Shown here piece by piece: positions 26,114 through 36,086 of a stretch of 64,000 bases of DNA. The notes under the pieces are model-generated. The model saw nothing but the letters and a program-made list of their open reading frames with translations, was not told the DNA's origin and ran no database searches. The stretch is from Desulfocicer sp963675955. GTDB taxonomy: Bacteria > Desulfobacterota > Desulfobacteria > Desulfobacterales > Desulfobacteraceae. Location: NCBI GenBank assembly GCA_963675955.2, contig CAXXVR010000009.1:310001-374000 (forward strand), written 5' to 3'. Both the position numbers and the translations under genes were made by a program. Every line of letters begins with the position of its first letter. Position 1 is the stretch's first letter.

Positions 26114-26573
26114 AATTTTATCCAGTATTCTCTCTGTGATTGGAATTTGCTCACCTGCCATAAGTTCTTCAATTTGCCACCACATAATGTGTTTTTTCAG
26201 AATTGAAATGAGCACATGTGGTATGAAAAATGAGAACTCAGGACTTGTGATGAATTTATAATTTAAGGGTTTCTATCATAAGAGTCCTGTATGGTGCAAT
26301 ATCTATTTGGCAGATATGGCCATGCCTCCCCCAACGTGTCTCATGTTGTTACTATGTCTAAAACGAAATATTTGTGGAATGATTTGGCATCTTTTGTATG
26401 ATGACAGAGGTGATTTGCACTTTTTTTAGAAGAAAATCCAACAGAGGGGAATCTCTTTTCTGAAAAGTATAAAGGTGGAAAATGAAGGATGGCAATAATT
26501 TTATTTTTTGTCTTGAAAAAGTATTGTTTTGGTGGTAGCGCCATAGGTAGAATCTGTATAAAAAGGAGGGGAG
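26114..26573. other. divergent intergenic region between kdsB and glpK
   Basis: 460 bases without a credible gene, AT-rich, and unusual here in having none of the window's repeats. It must contain the promoters of the kdsB run and of glpK. A possible weak glpK promoter is TTGTTT near 26523 with TAGAAT near 26547 (18-base spacing), but this is not strong. AAAAAGGAGGGG lies just before the glpK start. Confidence 0.4.
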
Positions 26574-28097
26574 ATGACAAAATACATAGGTGCAGTGGAC
26601 CAGGGCACCACCAGCACCCGTTTTATCATATTTGATCGTAAGGGCAATATTGTGGGCCTTGACCAGAGGGAACACCGGCAGATATTTGAGCGGCCCGGAT
26701 GGGTGGCCCATGATCCCATGGAGATCTGGCACAACACCCGGGAGGTCATTGCCGGAGCCCTCGACAATGCGGACGTTGCCGGCACTGACCTTGCAGCCGT
26801 AGGTGTCACCAACCAGCGCGAAACCGTGGTGGTGTGGGATAGACATACTGGTAAACCCTTTTACCATGCCGTGGTGTGGCAGTGCGCCCGCACCGATGCC
26901 ATATGTCAGAAACTCATGGCCGGGGGCGGTCAGGATCGGTTTAAAGCAAAAACTGGTCTTCCCGTGGCCACCTATTTTTCCGGTCCCAAAATTCAATGGA
27001 TTCTGGAGCATGTGCCAGAGGCAAAGGCAGCTGCCCTGAAAGGGGATGCTCTGTACGGTACCATGGACACCTGGGTGATCTGGAACCTCACCGGTGGTCC
27101 CAAAGGCGGTAGCCATGTCACCGATGTCACCAATGCCAGCCGTACCCTTTTAATGGACATCCACACCCTTGCCTGGGATGATGAAATCCTTGAACTCCTC
27201 CATATTCCGTCTTCGGGACTTCCCCGCATTGTTCCCTCTTCTGACAGTCAAACCTGGGGTACCACCTTGAAAGACGGTCCCCTGGGGGCAGAAGTGCCGG
27301 TGTGCGGAGATCTTGGGGATCAACAGGCGGCCCTGTTCGGACAGACCTGCTTTGAGCCCGGAGAGGCCAAAAACACCTACGGCACCGGCTGCTTTCTGCT
27401 TTTAAACACCGGCACTACCCCCACGGTGTCCACCCATGGCCTTTTAACCACCCTGGCCTACCAGGTGGGGGAAGAAAAACCCGTGTATGCCCTGGAGGGT
27501 TCCATTGCCAATGCCGGAGCCCTGGTCCAGTGGGTTCGAGACAACCTGGGGCTCATCAAGGAAGCCCGGGACATTGAAGCACTTGCAGCGGCCGTAACGG
27601 ACAACGGCGGGGTTTATTGTGTGCCGGCCTTTTCCGGTCTGTTTGCCCCCTACTGGCGTTCCGATGCCCGGGGGATTATTGCCGGACTCACCCACTATGC
27701 CAATAAACATCACATTGCACGGGCTGTGCTGGAGGCCACTGCATACCAGGCAAAGGATATTGTGGATGCCATGAACCTGGATTCCGGGGTGGAGCTGACC
27801 CGTCTCAAGGTGGATGGGGGCATGATTCATAATCGCCTGCTCATGCAGTTTCAGTCCAATATTTTAAATGTACCGGTGATCCGGCCTCGGGTGGCGGAGA
27901 CCACCGCACTGGGGAGTGCCTATGCCGCAGGCCTTGCCGTGGGATACTGGTCCAGCCTAGATGATCTCAGGGCAAACTGGGAGATCCATGATACCTGGGA
28001 GCCGGATATGACTGCAAAGGATCGGAAATGCTTTTTTGCCGGCTGGAAAAAAGCCGTTGAACGGACGTTAAACTGGGTGGATCAGCAGAGCGATTAG
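26574..28097 (+). CDS. glpK: glycerol kinase
   Basis: 507 residues, full length. Phosphorylates glycerol to sn-glycerol-3-phosphate. The FGGY-family motifs are all present: GAVDQGTTSTR at the N-terminus, GVTNQRETVVVWD (about 80-92), the C-terminal KVDGGM and AETTALGSAY. A very strong RBS (AAGGAGGGG) precedes it. No glpF or glpD lies nearby. Glycerol-3-phosphate is also the substrate of the TagD-like enzyme at 19654, so a supply role for the phosphoglycerol module is possible as well as phospholipid synthesis or glycerol use. Confidence 0.95.
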   Translation: MTKYIGAVDQGTTSTRFIIFDRKGNIVGLDQREHRQIFERPGWVAHDPMEIWHNTREVIAGALDNADVAGTDLAAVGVTNQRETVVVWDRHTGKPFYHAVVWQCARTDAICQKLMAGGGQDRFKAKTGLPVATYFSGPKIQWILEHVPEAKAAALKGDALYGTMDTWVIWNLTGGPKGGSHVTDVTNASRTLLMDIHTLAWDDEILELLHIPSSGLPRIVPSSDSQTWGTTLKDGPLGAEVPVCGDLGDQQAALFGQTCFEPGEAKNTYGTGCFLLLNTGTTPTVSTHGLLTTLAYQVGEEKPVYALEGSIANAGALVQWVRDNLGLIKEARDIEALAAAVTDNGGVYCVPAFSGLFAPYWRSDARGIIAGLTHYANKHHIARAVLEATAYQAKDIVDAMNLDSGVELTRLKVDGGMIHNRLLMQFQSNILNVPVIRPRVAETTALGSAYAAGLAVGYWSSLDDLRANWEIHDTWEPDMTAKDRKCFFAGWKKAVERTLNWVDQQSD

Positions 28098-28235
28098 AGA
28101 TGTATCCGATATGACAGCACTCTCCTGAAGAAGAGATGAAACAATGAAAATGGCATGAGGCCGCTCCCGACGGGTGCCCGATGTGGCCACAAACCCTGGG
28201 GTAAACGGTACTCAGACGTCATTGGAGGCCATGGT

Positions 28236-30476
28236 GTGAACAATCCTTACCTCGTTAATGTGATTTTTCCCTTTATCATGACCATACTGGCCGTTTTTGT
28301 GTATGCCCACAACCCCGGCAGGCTTCAGAACCGTGTATTTCTTATCATTGGCGTGTGTGCTGCCCTGTTTATCCTGTCCATCTTCATGGCTTTTTTCTAT
28401 GAAGAGGCTCCGGGCATTACCACTCTGTTAAATCGTCTGGCCGTTATTTTTACCCTGTTTCAGGTGGCCATTCATCTTTATTTTTCAATGATTTTTCCGG
28501 TGATGCGAATTCAGCGTCCCCTTGTTGCCCTGGCTGTGACCTGTGGACCTGTTCTGGTACTTGCCCTGCCGGTGATCTTCACTGATTTTTTTGTAAAAAC
28601 CATGGTGATCCGCCAGGTGGATCATCAACTGGTAATGGTCCGGGAGACCGGGACTTTGTACAAAGGCCTTTATGCCCCTCTGGTGATGACTTATATTCTC
28701 CTGGCCTGTGCCATGTTTGTCCGTCAATATCGCGGTGCCACCACCGGTATTGCAGAAAAACAGGTACTTTATACGGCACTTGCCATGGCCGGGGGCGGAG
28801 TGGTGGCAACCCTTTCGTGTATTGTGCTGCCCCTTCTTGGCATCACCCGCTATTATCAGGTGGGACCGCTTTTAATGGCCCCCCTCTATGTCACCATCAT
28901 GGCCATCAACATTGTATCCCTTCGGGCCATGGACATTGATCAGCTTATGGCCAAACTTGTGCTGTGGGGCCTTTCCATTCTTGTTATTACCGCCCTTATC
29001 GGGGTTGCCGTGGGGGAGATTTTGATCCATTCCCATAGGTACAGTGTTGCAGGGGCCACCCTGCTGATGCTTGCCTGTTTCATGGCGGGGTTTGTTTACA
29101 TGATGGTTGTTCAGCCCCGTATCAGCCGGTGGCTCCAGCGCAAATCCCATGGTTATGCCATGATCGTGGATCATTTTCACAACAGAATTCTTCTTCTTAA
29201 AACCGTGGACGAGCTGGCGCAATTGATCTGTAACACCATTGACGCCGTGCTGACACCTGAAAATATTTCCATTTTTTTGAGACATACCGGCAGTACCCGC
29301 TTCAGCCTTAAAAAAGGGCATCACTATGATGGGCCTGCCGTTATAGATGTGGAGCAGGATCATTTAAGAAGTGTTCCTCTGTTTGACCGGGTTATTGAAA
29401 AGGAGCAGGTACTCCAGCAAAAACAGTATGATGTATACCGGGAAACGGGGAAGAACTATTTTGCAAAGTTTAACTGTGTCATAACCATCCCCATCATTTA
29501 TGAAGAAAAAATAATAGGGGTTATCAACCTGGGTCCCCGGACCCGGGGCTTTTACAACCGGGTGGAAGTCACTTTTCTGGAAAAACTCATGGCTGGTATC
29601 AATGTGGCCTTTTCCAATGCCATGCTTTTGGATCACATTGAAAGCATGAATACGGCTCTGACCCGTTTTGTTCCACAAAAGGGGTTAGAACTCATGGGGC
29701 ATGAACAGATTATTGATGTACAGCTTGGGGATTGTGTACAGCGGGAAATGACCATTGTCTTTTGTGACATCAAGGGATTCACGGCTCTGTCCGAGCAGAT
29801 GACGCCCAGGGAGAATTTTCAGTTTCTAAACAGTATATTAAAATGTATCAGTCCGGTGATCAGGGGGCATAACGGTTTTATTGACAAATATATGGGGGAC
29901 GCCATCATGGCCCTTTTTCCGGGATCTCCCCGGGATGGCGTGAATGCCGCCATTGGTATGCTCAGGGCCTTGACAGTGTATAACCGGAATGCTGGAAAGA
30001 ACGGGAGCTTTCCTGTTCAGGTGGGCATCGGCGTTCATACAGGCATGCTGATGCTTGGTACCATTGGTGAAGAAAAACGCATGGAAAGTACGGTGATTTC
30101 CGATGCCGTGAATCTGGCCCAGCGCATAGAGCGCATGACCCGAGTGTTCGGGGTGTCCCTCATAATAAGTGACGCCGTGGCAGCGGTGATTGACAGAGAT
30201 GAAATCCAGACAATCAGATACCTTGGTCAGGTGAGGGTGAAGGGCAAGAAAAATTCGGTGTCTCTTTATGAGCGCTTTGATGTGGACCCTGAACCGGTGA
30301 AGCAGCTGAAACTTAAAACCCGACATCTTTTTGAAAAGGGCGTGGAGCATTACTTCCACAATGAAGGAGCACTGGCACGAGACTGTTTTGAAGCGGTGCT
30401 GGCAACAGGGCTTGATGACTCCGTGTCCCGTGCGTATATAAGGGGAAATCAACGATTTTGTGTGGAAAACAAGTAA
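28236..30476 (+). CDS. membrane-bound class III adenylate cyclase with GAF domain
   Basis: 746 residues from GTG 28236, chosen because GGAGG lies about six bases upstream and the first membrane helix follows at once. A frame from 28155 has no RBS. About eight membrane helices occupy residues 5-300, resembling 7TM-type input domains. A GAF-like domain follows (about 310-480), then a class III cyclase domain (503-680) with metal-binding D511 (FCDIKGFT) and D555 (KYMGDAIM). The ISDAVNLAQRIE motif keeps the Asp associated with ATP specificity plus the transition-state Asn and Arg. It should make cAMP in response to a membrane or small-molecule signal. Encoded after glpK but separated by 138 bases. 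The signal is unknown. Confidence 0.88.
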   Translation: MNNPYLVNVIFPFIMTILAVFVYAHNPGRLQNRVFLIIGVCAALFILSIFMAFFYEEAPGITTLLNRLAVIFTLFQVAIHLYFSMIFPVMRIQRPLVALAVTCGPVLVLALPVIFTDFFVKTMVIRQVDHQLVMVRETGTLYKGLYAPLVMTYILLACAMFVRQYRGATTGIAEKQVLYTALAMAGGGVVATLSCIVLPLLGITRYYQVGPLLMAPLYVTIMAINIVSLRAMDIDQLMAKLVLWGLSILVITALIGVAVGEILIHSHRYSVAGATLLMLACFMAGFVYMMVVQPRISRWLQRKSHGYAMIVDHFHNRILLLKTVDELAQLICNTIDAVLTPENISIFLRHTGSTRFSLKKGHHYDGPAVIDVEQDHLRSVPLFDRVIEKEQVLQQKQYDVYRETGKNYFAKFNCVITIPIIYEEKIIGVINLGPRTRGFYNRVEVTFLEKLMAGINVAFSNAMLLDHIESMNTALTRFVPQKGLELMGHEQIIDVQLGDCVQREMTIVFCDIKGFTALSEQMTPRENFQFLNSILKCISPVIRGHNGFIDKYMGDAIMALFPGSPRDGVNAAIGMLRALTVYNRNAGKNGSFPVQVGIGVHTGMLMLGTIGEEKRMESTVISDAVNLAQRIERMTRVFGVSLIISDAVAAVIDRDEIQTIRYLGQVRVKGKKNSVSLYERFDVDPEPVKQLKLKTRHLFEKGVEHYFHNEGALARDCFEAVLATGLDDSVSRAYIRGNQRFCVENK

Positions 30477-30606
30477 GTATCCGGTTAACACCCCATATTC
30501 ACCCGTTTTGGACTGGTCATATAGCATTTGTATGCTAAGCAGTCCCAAACAGGTGAAGATGGGGCACTGTACAAATACTTACAATATTGACTGAAATATT
30601 TACAAA
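30476..30606. repeat. palindromic interspersed repeat (family C, copy 3)
   Basis: Begins at the stop codon of the cyclase gene. Arms ACACCCCATATTCACCCGTT and CAAACAGGTGAAGATGGGGC surround ATAGCATTTGTATGCTAA, and AAATACTTAC/AATATTTAC ends follow. It may act as a transcript 3' end for the cyclase gene. Confidence 0.65.
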
Positions 30607-30704
30607 AACAAACACCGGGCTTGATCATAAGATCCCTGGGGGGATGAGAATCCATATGATCTCTTGACATTCAGCACCCAGTACCCAGCATCCATCAACC
30701 CATC

Positions 30705-31919
30705 TCAATAAAGCTCATACCGAACCAGCCGGCCATCAAGCCCCCCGGCCCTGATGGGTTTACGAAACGAGGCCTTTAATCCCATAAACTGAATATAATC
30801 GGGATCTCCAAAATAAATATAGGCTGTGGAGCCTTTGCAGCGTTGCTTTAAAAAGTCTCCCAGTTGCCGGTGGAAGACTTCCAGGTCCTGATCCTTACCC
30901 AGGCGGATGCCATAGGGCGGGTTGGCCACGATGAGGCTGTTTTCAATGGGGGGAAGGTTATTAAAATCCATCTGATCCACCGTCACCCGGTTGCCGTGGT
31001 GCATGCCCATCAGGTTGGTGCGGGCCGCATCCACGGATACATCTGAAATATCACTGCCCCGGATCAGCCCCTGGTCAATATCCTCAATGGCATCATCGGC
31101 GGTTTTTTTCACCTGGGTCCACAGGTCCGGGTTGAAATCGGGCAGTTGTTCAAACCCGAATCGTTCCCTGAAAATACCGGCGGGAATATGTGCCTTTGAC
31201 ATCAGGGCCTCACATAAAAGGGTGCCGGATCCGCACATGGGATCGTAAAGGGGCTGGGTGCCGTTCCAGCCGGATATGCATATTATGGCCGCAGCCACTG
31301 TTTCCTGCATGGGGGCCGTAACGCTTTCTTCCCGGTAGCCACGTTTATGAAGAGATCCCCCCGAGGCATCCACGCTGATGGTGGCCTGGTCATGGCGGAT
31401 GTGCAGGTTAATGAGCAGATCCGGGTTTCGGGCATCCACATTGGGGCGTTTGCCGCACCGTTCCCGAAAATAATCCGCCACGGCATCCTTCAGGCGAAGG
31501 GCTGCAAACTGGGAGTGATCCATGGCGCTGTCCGACACATTGGCCGAGATGGCAAAGGTCTGTTTTCTGGACATGAGCTGTTCCCATCGGATGCGCTTGG
31601 CCTGGCGGTACAGGGTGTCGTCATCGCCACAGGCAAAGCAAACCAGGGGGGCCAGGATTCGGGATGCCAGGCGGGTGCAGTAATTGATGCGGTAAAATGC
31701 AGGTTTTTCCGCTGTAAAATGGATGCCCCGCTGGTCGGGCTCAATGTCACCGGCACCAAGCTGGGCAAGTTCCGTTGCGGCAAGCTCGATGAGTCCCTCT
31801 GAAACCTGGGCAAAATACCGGGCGTTCTGCTGGTAGAGAAATCCCGTGGCGTAGCGTTTATGTTCGCCGGCCCGTTTTCGGATGATTTTTTTCCGGGGTG
31901 TTGAATCAATTTTGTTCAT
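30705..31919 (-). CDS. THUMP-domain 23S rRNA methyltransferase, RlmL-like
   Basis: 404 residues. The N-terminal part (about 30-190) resembles a THUMP RNA-binding domain with RINYCTRLASRIL, and the C-terminal part is a Rossmann methyltransferase with YDPMCGSGTLLCEAL (SAM binding) and the catalytic NPPYGIRLG. It matches the N-terminal half of E. coli RlmL (m2G2445), without the fused RlmK domain. It overlaps the upstream waaA by four bases. A short reversed heptamer tract (30671-30692) abuts its stop. Confidence 0.85.
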   Translation of the reverse strand: MNKIDSTPRKKIIRKRAGEHKRYATGFLYQQNARYFAQVSEGLIELAATELAQLGAGDIEPDQRGIHFTAEKPAFYRINYCTRLASRILAPLVCFACGDDDTLYRQAKRIRWEQLMSRKQTFAISANVSDSAMDHSQFAALRLKDAVADYFRERCGKRPNVDARNPDLLINLHIRHDQATISVDASGGSLHKRGYREESVTAPMQETVAAAIICISGWNGTQPLYDPMCGSGTLLCEALMSKAHIPAGIFRERFGFEQLPDFNPDLWTQVKKTADDAIEDIDQGLIRGSDISDVSVDAARTNLMGMHHGNRVTVDQMDFNNLPPIENSLIVANPPYGIRLGKDQDLEVFHRQLGDFLKQRCKGSTAYIYFGDPDYIQFMGLKASFRKPIRAGGLDGRLVRYELY

Positions 31920-33238
31920 GGCTTTTCACTGGATTTAAGGGTTTTTATGATGGTGTTCACGGCCAGGTCTGTTCCACCCTGGTACCGGCGGATATAACCA
32001 AGACCGATGCTTGCGGTCTGCTGTCGCTGGGGGGGGGTATCAATAAGACGACACAGGTGGTGGGTCACGGTGTCAGTGTCCCGGGCACGGGTCACCACAC
32101 CTGCGGTGAAAAGTCCCTGTCCCACCCAGTTAAAATTATCAAGGTAAGGTCCGGTCACAGTGGCGACACCGCATATCACCGGCTCCAGAAAATTCTGTCC
32201 CCCCAGAGGTTTGAGGCTTCCTCCCACAAAGGCAGCCGTGGCATGGCCGCAGGCGGCCTTGAGTTCACCAAAGGTGTCCCACAAAATAGTGGTACCGGGC
32301 ATTACCGGGGCCGTTATGGTGGATCGAAGCTGCCAGGGAATGCCCATCTGGGAAAGTTGTGCCTGCCAAAAGGGGATTCGATGCATGTGCCGGGGGAACA
32401 GGCCCACCACCTGATGGGGATGGTGCTGGAGAATGTGTGCAAGAATATTGGCCACATCCGATTCTTCTTCCATGCGGATGGAGGCAAGCAGGGTAACAGG
32501 AGTGCTGGGGGGAAACGGATGCCGGGGCAGGGGGGTGTTCCATGGCTTCTGGCTCATGTTTCGGGGGAGTACCGTGTCAAATTTAATGTTGTGCATGGTC
32601 TGGACGGCCGATTCCGGAAAGAGTTGCCGGAACCGTCGGGCATCTTCACCGGAGATTGCCAGGATGGTGTCCGGGGCCAGGGAATGGCACAGCCGGGGAA
32701 ATTGCCGGTACCGGGAAACGCTTTTTTCTGAAAGCCTGGCATTAACCATAATAACGGGAATACGGCGGTGTTTCAGGCAGGCAAGAAGACCCGGCCATAA
32801 TTCGGTCTCCAGAAGTACCATGACAGAGGGGCACACCTTTGCCACCGCCTGTTCCATGAGGGGCGGGGCATCAAAGGGGAAAAAAGAGAGATTGACACAG
32901 ACATCAATGTCTGGGGATGCCAGGCCTTTTTTAAGAATATCCATGCCCTGGGTTGTGGTGGTGGTAATAAGGATGGTGAGGGGGCGGTGGAATGTGAGGG
33001 TGCGGATAAGTGCCACGGCCAGATAGGCTTCCCCCGCCGATGCCGCCTGTATCCAGATGTCTGCCTTTTCCAGGTGATCAAAGGTGGTTCGCTGGTGAAA
33101 ACCCCGCTGCAGTCGTGTGTGTTTTTTCAGCCATGGTAATGCCAGTTTCCACGCCAGACCATAGAGTCCAAGGCCCTGATGTAATTTCCCCCGATGTCCC
33201 ATGCCACCCCTTGTCTCATATTTTTTTAATATTGACAA
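31916..33238 (-). CDS. waaA: 3-deoxy-D-manno-octulosonic acid transferase (Kdo transferase)
   Basis: 440 residues. Moves Kdo from CMP-Kdo to lipid IVA at the inner membrane. It has an N-terminal hydrophobic segment, ASAGEAYLA with the catalytic Glu, VLLETELWPGLL, VNARLSEKS and C-terminal GGSLKPLGGQNFLEP, all typical of WaaA. It is divergent from msbA across a 32-base gap, a tight shared-promoter arrangement. The presence of a Kdo kinase in this window suggests that only one Kdo may be added, as in Haemophilus; this is inference. Confidence 0.94.
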   Translation of the reverse strand: MSILKKYETRGGMGHRGKLHQGLGLYGLAWKLALPWLKKHTRLQRGFHQRTTFDHLEKADIWIQAASAGEAYLAVALIRTLTFHRPLTILITTTTTQGMDILKKGLASPDIDVCVNLSFFPFDAPPLMEQAVAKVCPSVMVLLETELWPGLLACLKHRRIPVIMVNARLSEKSVSRYRQFPRLCHSLAPDTILAISGEDARRFRQLFPESAVQTMHNIKFDTVLPRNMSQKPWNTPLPRHPFPPSTPVTLLASIRMEEESDVANILAHILQHHPHQVVGLFPRHMHRIPFWQAQLSQMGIPWQLRSTITAPVMPGTTILWDTFGELKAACGHATAAFVGGSLKPLGGQNFLEPVICGVATVTGPYLDNFNWVGQGLFTAGVVTRARDTDTVTHHLCRLIDTPPQRQQTASIGLGYIRRYQGGTDLAVNTIIKTLKSSEKP

Positions 33239-33270
33239 CAGTTCTTATTCCATTCCATAATGAAAGGCTT

Positions 33271-35034
33271 ATGAAAACCTTAAATAAAAATACACCCCTT
33301 CCCCGGGAACGGGTGCTCTTTGGGCTTATTATCCAACATTGGCACAAGCTGTTGCTTGCCATGCTCTGCATGCTGATTGTGGCCGGTGCCACCTCTGCTT
33401 CGGCCTATCTGGTCAAGCCCATGCTGGATGATATCTTTGTTAATCGAGACCGTTCCCGGCTGATGTTGTTGCCCGGTGCCGCCATTTTGATTTTTTTTCT
33501 GAAGGGAGCCGCCACCTATGGACATCAGTATTGGATGAACCATGTGGGGCAGCAAATTATAAAGACCCTTCGAAATATGCTTTACGATCGCATCATGGAC
33601 CTGTCTCTGGCCTTTTTTCATCAGGAAAAGACAGGTACCCTCATGTCTCGCATCACCAATGATGTGAACATTGTCAAGGGCATGGTGTCAACTGCCGTTG
33701 CCGGACTTCTGCGGGATCTTTTTACGGTGGTGGGTCTTGTGGGGGTAATTTTCTACATGGACTGGAAGCTTGCCATGGGTGCCTTTGTTGTGCTTCCAGC
33801 GGCATTTTATCCGGTGGTGATTTTCGGGCGGCGGGTGCGGCGTTTCAGCACCGGACGTCAGGAGGCCATGGCCGATCTTAATGTTTTTCTCCATGAAACC
33901 TTTGCCGGCAGCAAAATTGTTAAAACCTTTACCAGGGAAGATTATGAAAAGAAGCGTTTCCATGATAAGTCAGAAACCCTTTTTAAGCTGGAAATGAAGT
34001 CGGTAATAGCCAAATCGTTGTCCTCCCCTGTAATGGAGTTTCTGGGAGGTATTGGCATTGCCTTTATCATCTGGTTCGGAGGATCCCGGGTGATTTCCGG
34101 GGCCTCCACCACGGGTACCTTTTTTTCTTTTCTGACGGCGGTGATGATGCTTTACGCCCCGGTAAAGAAACTTGCAAGCCTTAACAACACCGTTCAGGAG
34201 GGTATGGCTGCGGTTACCCGGATTTTTGAAATAATTGAGCGTCAGTCGGAAATAATAGAATCATCTTCTCCCCTTTCCCTCCGGGGATCCGCCGTTTCAG
34301 TGGTCTTTGACGGAGTCAGTTTTGCCTATGATATTGATGATGAGAAGGTGCTCACCGACATTGATCTGACGGTGAACCCCGGGGAAGTCCTGGCGTTGGT
34401 GGGCATGAGCGGTGGAGGAAAAACTTCGCTTGTGAATCTTATCCCACGATTTTATGATGTCACGGCGGGGACCCTTTCCCTCAACGGGATTGATGTAAAA
34501 GACATCGGCATTAAATCCCTGCGGGAAAAAATTTCCATTGTCACCCAGGAGCCGGTACTTTTTAATGATACAGTTGCCGCCAATATCCGGTACGGTCGTG
34601 CATCGGCAACGGATGAAGATGTTCAAATGGCGGCAAAAAAAGCCTTTGCCCACGATTTTATCATGGGCTTTCCCAATGGGTATGATACCCTGATTGGAGA
34701 GCTTGGCAGTCGACTGTCTGGTGGGGAAAAACAACGCCTTTGCATTGCCCGGGCCTTGATCAAGGATGCACCCATCCTTATTTTGGATGAGGCCACCTCG
34801 GCCCTGGACTCCCAGGCCGAACAGGTGGTTCAGCAGGCCCTGGCCAATCTCATCAAGGGCCGCACCACCTTTGTCATTGCCCACCGCCTTTCCACGGTGG
34901 ACCATGCCCATCGCATTGTGGTGCTGGAAAAGGGTCGGATACGGGAGCAGGGCACCCATGAAGAACTCATGGCCCTGGAAGGCAAGTATTACACCCTTCG
35001 CATCATGCAGAACCCGTCGGGAGTCCTGGGATAA
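33271..35034 (+). CDS. msbA: lipid A / LPS flippase MsbA (ABC exporter)
   Basis: 587 residues from ATG 33271; a frame reaching 33010 overlaps waaA and lacks family support. It has six membrane helices (about 20-320), then an ATPase domain with GMSGGGKTS (Walker A), LSGGEKQR (signature), ILILDEATSALD (Walker B) and the switch His in VIAHRLSTV. It flips lipid A-core across the inner membrane. Divergent from waaA, which fits the role. A B-family repeat lies 12 bases after the stop. Confidence 0.93.
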   Translation: MKTLNKNTPLPRERVLFGLIIQHWHKLLLAMLCMLIVAGATSASAYLVKPMLDDIFVNRDRSRLMLLPGAAILIFFLKGAATYGHQYWMNHVGQQIIKTLRNMLYDRIMDLSLAFFHQEKTGTLMSRITNDVNIVKGMVSTAVAGLLRDLFTVVGLVGVIFYMDWKLAMGAFVVLPAAFYPVVIFGRRVRRFSTGRQEAMADLNVFLHETFAGSKIVKTFTREDYEKKRFHDKSETLFKLEMKSVIAKSLSSPVMEFLGGIGIAFIIWFGGSRVISGASTTGTFFSFLTAVMMLYAPVKKLASLNNTVQEGMAAVTRIFEIIERQSEIIESSSPLSLRGSAVSVVFDGVSFAYDIDDEKVLTDIDLTVNPGEVLALVGMSGGGKTSLVNLIPRFYDVTAGTLSLNGIDVKDIGIKSLREKISIVTQEPVLFNDTVAANIRYGRASATDEDVQMAAKKAFAHDFIMGFPNGYDTLIGELGSRLSGGEKQRLCIARALIKDAPILILDEATSALDSQAEQVVQQALANLIKGRTTFVIAHRLSTVDHAHRIVVLEKGRIREQGTHEELMALEGKYYTLRIMQNPSGVLG

Positions 35035-35045
35035 TTTTTTATTTT

Positions 35046-35243
35046 TTATAACACCCATGCCCTGGCGGGGACAACGAAGATAGGGTCGTAGACGCGGAGC
35101 CAAATGGCATTATGCCGCCCCTCCCCCGACGGGCAATGGTCCCGGACCGGAACTGTAGACAGCTCGATTGTCCGGTTTCTATTGCCCATCGGGGGAGGGG
35201 TTCTGCTGAGGTAGACTTGAAGGCTACCTTTTCATATAAAAAA
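35046..35243 (+). repeat. long GC-rich palindromic repeat (module B, copy 2)
   Basis: Opens with CCATGCCCTGGCGGGGACAA, then the CGTAGACGCGGAGCCAAATG flank, then a palindrome with arms CCGCCCCTCCCCCGACGGGC and GCCCATCGGGGGAGGGG around a CGGAACTGTAGACAGCTCGA core, ending in AGGCTACCTTTTCATATAAA. Substitutions relative to copy 3 in the two arms compensate each other (CCCCTCCCCC pairs with GGGGGAGGGG), so the pairing is conserved. It sits between msbA and the Trm112-like gene. Confidence 0.75.
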
Positions 35244-35254
35244 AGGAGAAAACA

Positions 35255-35428
35255 ATGGCGGTTTCAGAAGAATTGCTCAATATACTGGCCTGTCCCCAGT
35301 GCAAAGGGGATATTTACCTGAATGCAGAAAAAAACGGTTTGATCTGTGACAAATGCCGACTGGAATATGAGATCCGGGATGATATTCCCATCATGCTGGT
35401 GGAAGAAGCAAAGGTGCTTGATAAGTGA
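35255..35428 (+). CDS. Trm112 family zinc-ribbon protein (YcaR-like)
   Basis: 57 residues (MAVSEELLNILACPQCKGD at the start). Two CX2C pairs, C13/C16 and C31/C34, would bind zinc, followed by the family ending IRDDIPIMLVEEA. YcaR-type proteins are often encoded beside LPS genes such as lpxK and kdsB; eukaryotic and archaeal Trm112 proteins activate methyltransferases. RBS AAAGGAGAAAAC is strong. The stop overlaps the next gene by four bases (GTGA). Confidence 0.85.
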   Translation: MAVSEELLNILACPQCKGDIYLNAEKNGLICDKCRLEYEIRDDIPIMLVEEAKVLDK

Positions 35429-35955
35429 GCACCCCGAAAAAACCCGATGCGGCACGCCTTGTCATCAGCGTATTCATGAACAATAAGGCCCTGTTTGATG
35501 AACTGTTGCCGGTGCTGGAAAGTGCCTTTGGTTCAGTGGAACAGATAAGTGGCTGGTTTGATTTTGATTACACCGATTATTACAAAGGGGAGATGGGAAG
35601 CCCATTGTTCCGGCGCATGATTTCCTTTAAACGGCTCATTGCCCAGGATGACCTGGCCCGCATCAAGGAAACCACAAATGCCATGGAAAAAAATTGGTCT
35701 GTGGCGGATCGGCGCAATCTTAATATTGATCCCGGGTATCTGCTGCTGTCACGGTTTGTGCTGGCCACGGGCAAGGATTTTTCCCACCGTATTTACATTG
35801 GCCGGGGCATTTATGCCGAGGTGACTTTGATGTTTAAAAAGGGGGCATTCCATACTCTGGCATGGACCTATCCCGATTATGCCTCCGCTGAGATGACAGA
35901 TTTTCTTTTGTCCGTGCGTCGGGGCTATGTGGTGGAATTAAAAAACGGTGCCTGA
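35425..35955 (+). CDS. DUF4416 family protein
   Basis: 176 residues starting at GTG that overlaps the Trm112-like stop. It contains FDFDYTDYYKGEMGSPLFRR, RKLN-type strand RRNLNIDPGYL and FSHRIYIGRGIYAEVTL, characteristic of DUF4416, a family of unknown function common in deltaproteobacteria and related anaerobes. It is probably a soluble cytoplasmic protein. Coupling to the zinc-ribbon protein suggests a shared task, but no function can be assigned. Confidence 0.8.
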   Translation: MSTPKKPDAARLVISVFMNNKALFDELLPVLESAFGSVEQISGWFDFDYTDYYKGEMGSPLFRRMISFKRLIAQDDLARIKETTNAMEKNWSVADRRNLNIDPGYLLLSRFVLATGKDFSHRIYIGRGIYAEVTLMFKKGAFHTLAWTYPDYASAEMTDFLLSVRRGYVVELKNGA

Positions 35956-36086
35956 CCTTCCCCCCTTGGCAGATGTTGGGACCAGGCCTACCCGGCCTGA
36001 TTTTGTTTCTGCATCTTGTTGTGATCTTATAAAAACGCCCGAAAAGGCTGAATCGCCCGTAAATTTAATGGAGTTTTAAATATAAA

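Noticed and set aside
31898..32731. Long plus-strand ORF antisense to waaA
   Set aside because: waaA on the minus strand has full family motifs; the plus-strand frame is a shadow with implausible composition and no RBS.
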